From Sorangium cellulosum (GTDB lineage: Bacteria; Myxococcota_A; Polyangia; Polyangiales; Polyangiaceae): a DNA stretch of 64,000 nt. The notes under the pieces were generated by a model. The model saw nothing but the letters and a program-made list of their open reading frames with translations. It had not been told where the DNA came from and ran no database searches. Of the stretch, positions 60,601 through 64,000 are shown in pieces. Numbering within the stretch: the stretch's first letter is position 1; each line of letters begins with the position of its first letter. The DNA is taken from the NCBI RefSeq assembly GCF_004135735.1, contig NZ_CP012670.1, positions 9,061,501-9,125,500 of the forward strand. The letters are read 5' to 3'. A program made the translations under genes and the position numbers.

Positions 60601-63600
60601 GACCTGGCGCTCGCCGGCGGCGCGACCGTCATGGCCACGCCGATGCCTTTCATCGAGTTCAGCCGCCAGCGCGGCATGGCCCCGGACGCCCGGTGCAAGG
60701 CGTTCGGGGCGGCGGCCGACGGCATCGGCCCCGCGGAGGGCTGCGGGGTGCTGGTGCTCAAGCGGCTGTCGGACGCGCGGCGCGACGGCGACCGGGTGCT
60801 GGCGGTCCTCCGCGGCTCGGCCGTCAACCAGGACGGCCGCAGCCAGGGGCTCACCGCGCCCAACGGCCCGGCCCAGCAGGACGTCATCCACAAGGCCCTC
60901 GCCGCCGCCGGGCTCACCGCGGCGGACGTCGACGCCGTCGAGGCGCACGGCACCGGCACCCGCCTCGGCGACCCCATCGAGGCGCAGGCGCTCCTGGCGA
61001 CCTACGGCGAGGCCCACACCGCCGAGCGGCCGCTCTGGCTCGGCTCGATCAAGTCCAACATCGGCCACACCCAGGCCGCCGCGGGCGTCGCGGGGCTGAT
61101 GAAGGTCGTCCTGGCGATGCAGCACGCCGAGCTGCCGAGGACGCTGCATGCGGCGCCGCGGTCGCCGCACATCGACTGGTCGCAGGGGCACGTCGAGCTC
61201 CTGAACGAGCCCGTGCCGTGGCCGCGCGCGGACCGGCCGCGCCGCGCGGCGGTCTCGTCGTTCGGCATCAGCGGCACCAACGCGCACGTCATCGTCGAGG
61301 AGGCGCCGGCGCAGGCGGCAGAGGCGGTGGAGGCGGCGGCGGTGCCGTCGGCGCTGCCGCTGCTCCTGTCGGGTCGCGACGAGGCGGCGCTGCGCGCGCA
61401 GGCCGGCCGGCTGGCCGAGCACCTGCGCGCGCACCCGGACCAGCGGCTGCTCGACGTCGCCGCCAGCCTGGCGACCACGCGCACGCACCTCGCCGCGCGG
61501 CTCGCGCTGCCGATCGCGGCGGACGCAACCGCGGCGGATCTGGGCGCGCGCCTGGACGCGTTCGCCGCGGGCGGCCCGGCGCCGAGCGGGGCCGCGGTGA
61601 CCGCGCCCGGACAGCCGCCGGGCAAGGTGGCGGCGCTGTTCACCGGCCAGGGCAGCCAGCGCGCGGGCATGGGGCGCGCGCTGTACGCGACCCACGGCGC
61701 GTTCCGCGCCGCGCTCGACGCCGCCTGCGCCGAGCTCGACCGACACCTCGACCGGCCGCTCCTGCGCGTCCTGTTCGCCGAGGCCGGCTCCGACGACGCC
61801 GCCCTGCTCGACCAGACCGGCTGGGCCCAGCCCGCCCTCTTCGCCCTGGAAGTCGCCCTCTTCCGGCAGTGGGAGGCCTGGGGTCTGCGCCCCGAGCTGC
61901 TGCTCGGCCACAGCGTCGGCGAGCTCGCCGCCGCCCACGTCGCCGGCGTGCTCGACCTCCACGACGCCTGCGCCCTGGTCGCCGCGCGCGGCCGGCTCAT
62001 GCAGGCCCTGCCCGCCGGCGGCGCCATGGCCTCCGTCGAGGCCTCCGAGGACGAGCTGCGGCCGCTGCTCGACCAGCACCCGGGACGCCTGTCGCTCGCC
62101 GCCCTCAACGCCCCACGCCAGTCGGTCGTCAGCGGCGACCAGGCCGCCGTCGCGCAGGTCTGCGACCACTTCGGCGCCCTCGGCCGCCGCACCAGGCGGC
62201 TCCACGTCAGCCACGCCTTCCACTCCCCGCTCATGGCGCCGATGCTCGACGCCTTCGCCTCCGTCGCCCGCGGCCTGACCTTCCACCCGCCGCGGCTGCC
62301 CCTCATCAGCAGCGTCACCGGCGCGCGCGCCACCGCCGAGGAGCTGACCTCGCCCGGCTACTGGGTGCGGCAGGTCCGCGACACGGTGCGCTTCGCCGAC
62401 GGCGTGCGCGCGCTGCTCGCCGCCGGCGCCTCCACCTACCTCGAGTGCGGCCCCCACGGCGTCCTCTGCGCCGCCGCCGCCGAGTGCCTCGCGCCCGAGG
62501 GCGCGCGCGACGCCGGCTTCATCCCCAGCCTGCGCAAGGACCGCGACGAGGCCGACGCGCTCATGCACGCCGCCGCCGCGCTCCACGTCCGCGGCCACGC
62601 CCTCGACTGGCGCCGCCTCTTCGACCCCACCGGCGCGCGCCGCGTCGCGCTGCCCACCTACGCCTTCCAGCGACAGCGCTACTGGCTGGAGGCCCCGCGG
62701 GCCCGGGCCGGCCTCGACGGCCTCGGCCTCACCCCCGCCCACCACCCCTGGCTCGGCGCTGCCGTGCGCCTCGCCGACCGCGACGGCCACGTCCTCAGCG
62801 GGCGCCTGTCCACCGTCGACCACCCCTGGGTCCTCGACCACGTCGTGCTCGGCACCGTCATCTTGCCGGGCACCGCCTTCGTCGAGCTCGCCTGCGCCGC
62901 CGCCGAGGTGGTGGGCGCCGCCGCCGTGTCGGAGGTGACCTTCACGACGCCGCTCGTGCTGTCGCCGCGCAGCGCGGTGGAGCTGCAGGTGAAGGTCGGC
63001 GAGCCCGACGCGGCCGGGCGGCGGACGTTCGCGGCGTACAGCCGGCCGGAGGCGAGCGACGCGGAGTGGACGCAGCACGCCACGGGCGTGCTGAGCGCGG
63101 AGGCAGCGGCCGGGGCCGATGTGGCCGACCTCTCGATGTGGCCGCCGCCGGGCGCCGAGCTCGTGGCGTCCGACGGCGGGTACGCGTGGCTGGCCGCGCA
63201 GGGCTACGGCTACGGTCCGGCGTTCCAGGCGCTGCGCGAGGTGTGGCGCGCGGGCGAGGCGCTGTACGCGCGGGTCGCGCTGCCGGACGCGGTGGCGGGC
63301 ACGGCGCAGGGCTTCGGGATCCACCCCGCGCTGCTCGACGCGGTGCTGCATTCGCTGCTGTCGCGGTCGGCGCTGGAGGAGGCGCCCCAGGACGACAAGG
63401 TGCTGCTGGCGTTCGCGTTCTCGGACGTGCGGCTCGAGGCGCGCGGGGCGGCGGAGGTGCGCGTCCGCCTCGTCAAGCAGGCCGGCGACGACGGGAGCGG
63501 GATCACGGCGTCGATTCACCTCGCCGACGCGCACGGGCGGCCGGTCGCGCGCGTGGGGGCGTTCCAGGCGCGGGCGACGACCGCGGAGCGGGTGCGCGCG

Positions 63601-64000
63601 CTCGCGGGGGAACGCGAGCGCGACCTGCACCGGGTTGCGTGGACGGACGTGTCGCTGGACGAGGCGCCGTGGGCGCCGGGCGACGATGTCGTGATCGGCG
63701 GCGACGGCGCCCTCGCGGCGGCGCTCGGCGTGCGCGCGGTGGAGGGGTTGCCCGCGCTGCTCGCGGGCGGCGCGGCGCCGCGCCGCCTGGTGGTCGACGC
63801 GACCGGAGACGAGCCCGGCGACGGCCTGGCCGCGGCGGTGCACGCGGCGACGCAGCGGGGCATTGCGCTCTTGCAAGGGTGGCTCTCGGAGCCGCGGCTC
63901 GCGGCGACGGAGCTGGTGATCGTGACGCGCGGCGCGGTGGCGGCCGCGCCGGACGAGGGCGTGGCGGCGCTGAGCCGCGCGCCGCTCTGGGGGCTCGTGC
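54598..64000 (+). CDS. type I polyketide synthase, module 3 and part of module 4 (runs off the window)
   Basis: At least 3134 codons with no stop before the right edge. The ATG 54598 overlaps the previous stop; the docking coil is MKEEISARHALEKSVIELRR. Module 3: KS Cys206, AT with GHSQGE and YASH at 763 (methylmalonyl), DH with DHVVLGTALLPG (His968) and LLDAALQA, KR with LDD and Tyr1574 (QANYAAANTF), no ER, ACP with LGLTSLTAVEL (Ser1748; the usual Asp is Thr). Module 4: KS Cys1982, AT with GHSVGE and HAFH at 2539 (malonyl), DH with DHVVLGTVILPG (His2748) and LLDAVLHS, then a structural KR half (WTDVSLDEAPWAPGDDVVIG) cut by the edge. Module 3 should leave an alpha-methyl double bond. Whether module 4 has KR, ER and ACP is outside the window. 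Confidence 0.95.
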   Translation, partial: MKEEISARHALEKSVIELRRLKREVDRLKAKSSEPIAIVSMACRLPGGVDSPEALWQLLSEGRDAIGPFPEGRGWDTAGLYDPDPDAPGKSVTAQGGFLHDADRFDPAFFAISPREAERMDPQQRLLLECSWEALERAGVAPHTLDASATGVFVGLSVTDYGGRLLHEPEALDGYIATGTLPSVGSGRIAYTLGLRGPAVTVDTACSSSLVAVHLACMSLRAGECDLALAGGATVMATPMAFIEFSRQRGTALDGRCKAFGAAADGAGWSEGCGVLVLKRLSDAQRDGDRVLAVVRGSAVNQDGRSQGLTAPNGPAQQDVIHKALAAAGLTAADVDAVEAHGTGTRLGDPIEAQALLATYGAARTAERPLWLGSLKSNLGHTQAAAGVAGILKLVLAMQHGELPRTLHADPPSPHVDWSRGHVELLNEPVPWPRADRPRRAAVSSFGFSGTNAHVIVEEAPAPSAEEASRAVQAPAAAPPSPLPLVVSGADEAALRAQAGRWAAWLEAHPEAGWADVVTTAAARRTHLGARAAVTAADATGAVAALTALSRGEPHAALVVGEARPRGKVVFVFPGQGSQWPAMGRALLSQSEVFAAAVTACDAALRPFTGWSVLAVLRGEPGAEAPPLERVDVVQPALFAMAVGLAAVWRAWGLEPSAVVGHSQGEVPAAYVAGALSLEDAARIVAVRSRLVRRVSGAGAMAVIERPVGEVEQRIARFAGALSVAAVNTPRSTVVSGDAEAVDRLLAELEAEQVFARKVNVDYASHSRHVDGLLPELQDSLGAVRPREGTIPIYSTVTGATLTGAELDAAYWCRNLREPVRLDRALSRLLDDGHGLFVEVSAHPVLTLPLTGASAPSGGVVVGSLQRDDGGLGRLLAMLATLHAHGHDVDWRAALAPWGAGVADLPTYAFQRQRYWLDAPRGRAGIEGGGLLSVGHPWLSAAVRLADRDGYVLSGRLSTVEHAWVLDHVVLGTALLPGTAFVELALAAADAVGLPAVSELTIEAPLALPARGVVTLQVTVEAPDAAGRRGFAIHSRPDGAYDAPWTAHARGVLGAATTAATTAWAAGAWPPAGAEPIDVTRWVEALDAWVGPAFRGVTAAWRAGRSIYADVALPEGVSERARDFGLHPALLDAALQALLRAELGAGSREGIPMPFAWSDVALEARGAASLRARVEVEETGDGDQLAASIELADAQGQPVARAGAFRARWATAEHVRAAAADASERDLYRVTWTDVALEEAAWAPEEHVVLGGDGALAAALGARTTALPELMAALEEGAAAPRRLMIDATAGDPGDDLVAAAHAEARRLLSLVQAWLAAPRLSGTELVVVTRGAVAAGPDDDVAGLGHAPLWGLVRTARTEHLDRALRLLDLGPEPLDGTLLRRAAAAADEPELALRGGGARAPRLREARAGAADAAQPTRLDPDGTVLITGGTGELGRQVARHLVAAHGARHLVLTSRRGVDAPDAAALGDELRAAGAATVDIAACDVADAAALGAVLAKIPAARPLTAVVHMAGVLDDGMVTALSAEQLARVLRPKVDGAWRLATATRDHRLAAFVMFSSAAGTLGSPGQANYAAANTFLDALAAALRARGVPAMSLAWGFWEQAGLGMTAHLGAADLARLRRQGIAPLALAQGLGLLDRALARPEAALVPAALDLPALQRAAADAGRVPALLRGLVRPAAGRRAAAPAAAATGAAALRARLAPLPEAERHGVLLDLVRAEAAAVLCLPGPAQVPADKPLKELGLTSLTAVELRNRLSARAQTALPATLAFDHPTPRAIADLLLRRAFSELAAAGAPRAQAPRAQAHDEPIAIVSMACRFPGGADSPEALWRLLSEGRDAIGPSPDGRGWDLAGLYDPDPDAPGKSVTTLGGFLHDADRFDPTFFGISPREAERIDPQQRLLLECSWEALERAGVPPHTLEASATGVFVGLVYSDYGGRLLEHLEVFDGHIATGSFPSVGSGRIAYTLGLRGPAVTVDTACSSSLVSVHLACMSLRAGECDLALAGGATVMATPMPFIEFSRQRGMAPDARCKAFGAAADGIGPAEGCGVLVLKRLSDARRDGDRVLAVLRGSAVNQDGRSQGLTAPNGPAQQDVIHKALAAAGLTAADVDAVEAHGTGTRLGDPIEAQALLATYGEAHTAERPLWLGSIKSNIGHTQAAAGVAGLMKVVLAMQHAELPRTLHAAPRSPHIDWSQGHVELLNEPVPWPRADRPRRAAVSSFGISGTNAHVIVEEAPAQAAEAVEAAAVPSALPLLLSGRDEAALRAQAGRLAEHLRAHPDQRLLDVAASLATTRTHLAARLALPIAADATAADLGARLDAFAAGGPAPSGAAVTAPGQPPGKVAALFTGQGSQRAGMGRALYATHGAFRAALDAACAELDRHLDRPLLRVLFAEAGSDDAALLDQTGWAQPALFALEVALFRQWEAWGLRPELLLGHSVGELAAAHVAGVLDLHDACALVAARGRLMQALPAGGAMASVEASEDELRPLLDQHPGRLSLAALNAPRQSVVSGDQAAVAQVCDHFGALGRRTRRLHVSHAFHSPLMAPMLDAFASVARGLTFHPPRLPLISSVTGARATAEELTSPGYWVRQVRDTVRFADGVRALLAAGASTYLECGPHGVLCAAAAECLAPEGARDAGFIPSLRKDRDEADALMHAAAALHVRGHALDWRRLFDPTGARRVALPTYAFQRQRYWLEAPRARAGLDGLGLTPAHHPWLGAAVRLADRDGHVLSGRLSTVDHPWVLDHVVLGTVILPGTAFVELACAAAEVVGAAAVSEVTFTTPLVLSPRSAVELQVKVGEPDAAGRRTFAAYSRPEASDAEWTQHATGVLSAEAAAGADVADLSMWPPPGAELVASDGGYAWLAAQGYGYGPAFQALREVWRAGEALYARVALPDAVAGTAQGFGIHPALLDAVLHSLLSRSALEEAPQDDKVLLAFAFSDVRLEARGAAEVRVRLVKQAGDDGSGITASIHLADAHGRPVARVGAFQARATTAERVRALAGERERDLHRVAWTDVSLDEAPWAPGDDVVIGGDGALAAALGVRAVEGLPALLAGGAAPRRLVVDATGDEPGDGLAAAVHAATQRGIALLQGWLSEPRLAATELVIVTRGAVAAAPDEGVAALSRAPLWGLV
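61390..62911 (+). repeat. AT/DH segment of module 4, near-identical to module 2
   Basis: Partner of the block at 49425-50945 (offset about 11,966 bases). Both blocks end shortly after the DH motif DHVVLGTVILPG and diverge sharply there, as expected for a conversion or duplication boundary. Confidence 0.9.

Overview
The window is very GC-rich (start and stop codons suggest strong third-position G/C) and reads like a large myxobacterial genome of the Sorangium / Polyangiales type. The signs are a giant modular type I polyketide synthase, Cys-rich secreted lipoprotein-like proteins, a Tc-toxin/SpvB-like gene, a MopE-type Asp-rich motif, many GTG starts, and loosely packed genes separated by palindromes and tandem repeats. 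Species is not determinable from the sequence alone.

Layout. 0.1-3.3 kb: glutamate dehydrogenase, a relic of a peptide-transporter 3' end, and a Cys-rich lipoprotein. 3.6-8.0 kb (minus): a broken TcdB/SpvB-like toxin component. 8.1-8.6 kb: two satellite arrays. 8.6-14.1 kb: POT peptide transporter, a XerC/D-type recombinase and a sulfatase-like membrane protein. 14.2-17.4 kb: VOC protein, glutathione transferase, a LysE fragment and a lipase-like hydrolase with a small partner. 17.7-20.2 kb: a DUF4365-like protein joined to a damaged AbiE toxin-antitoxin pair. 20.4-25.7 kb (minus): a compact operon that looks like an undescribed RiPP-type pathway. A 76-residue peptide with seven Ala-Gly-Cys-Ile-Ser cores separated by Arg-Lys is followed by an AMP-binding enzyme, a small conserved protein, an MFS exporter and a flavin monooxygenase. 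26-33 kb: FAD hydroxylase, VapBC, VOC, ABM and SDR enzymes, another broken nucleotidyltransferase and secreted Cys-rich proteins. 33.0-38.4 kb: a MoxR ATPase / DUF5682 / VWA module interrupted by two large palindromes. 38.4-40.1 kb: gene-free DNA with palindromes.

40.1 kb to the right edge: start of a cis-AT polyketide synthase assembly line. Protein A is a loading module (KS with Cys to Ser, AT, ACP). Protein B carries module 1 (KS-AT-KR-ACP) and module 2 (KS-AT-DH-ER-KR-ACP). Protein C carries module 3 (KS-AT-DH-KR-ACP) and module 4 (KS-AT-DH-..., cut by the window edge). AT motifs read YASH (methylmalonyl-type) in the loading module and modules 1 and 3, and HAFH (malonyl-type) in modules 2 and 4. 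Docking-like helices at the protein ends are consistent with the order A-B-C. Modules 2 and 4 share almost identical DNA over the AT and early DH, which points to recent gene conversion or module duplication.

Overall the window is an accessory, secondary-metabolite-rich region with several decaying genes (toxin component, AbiE, nucleotidyltransferase, LysE and POT fragments) beside two biosynthetic loci.
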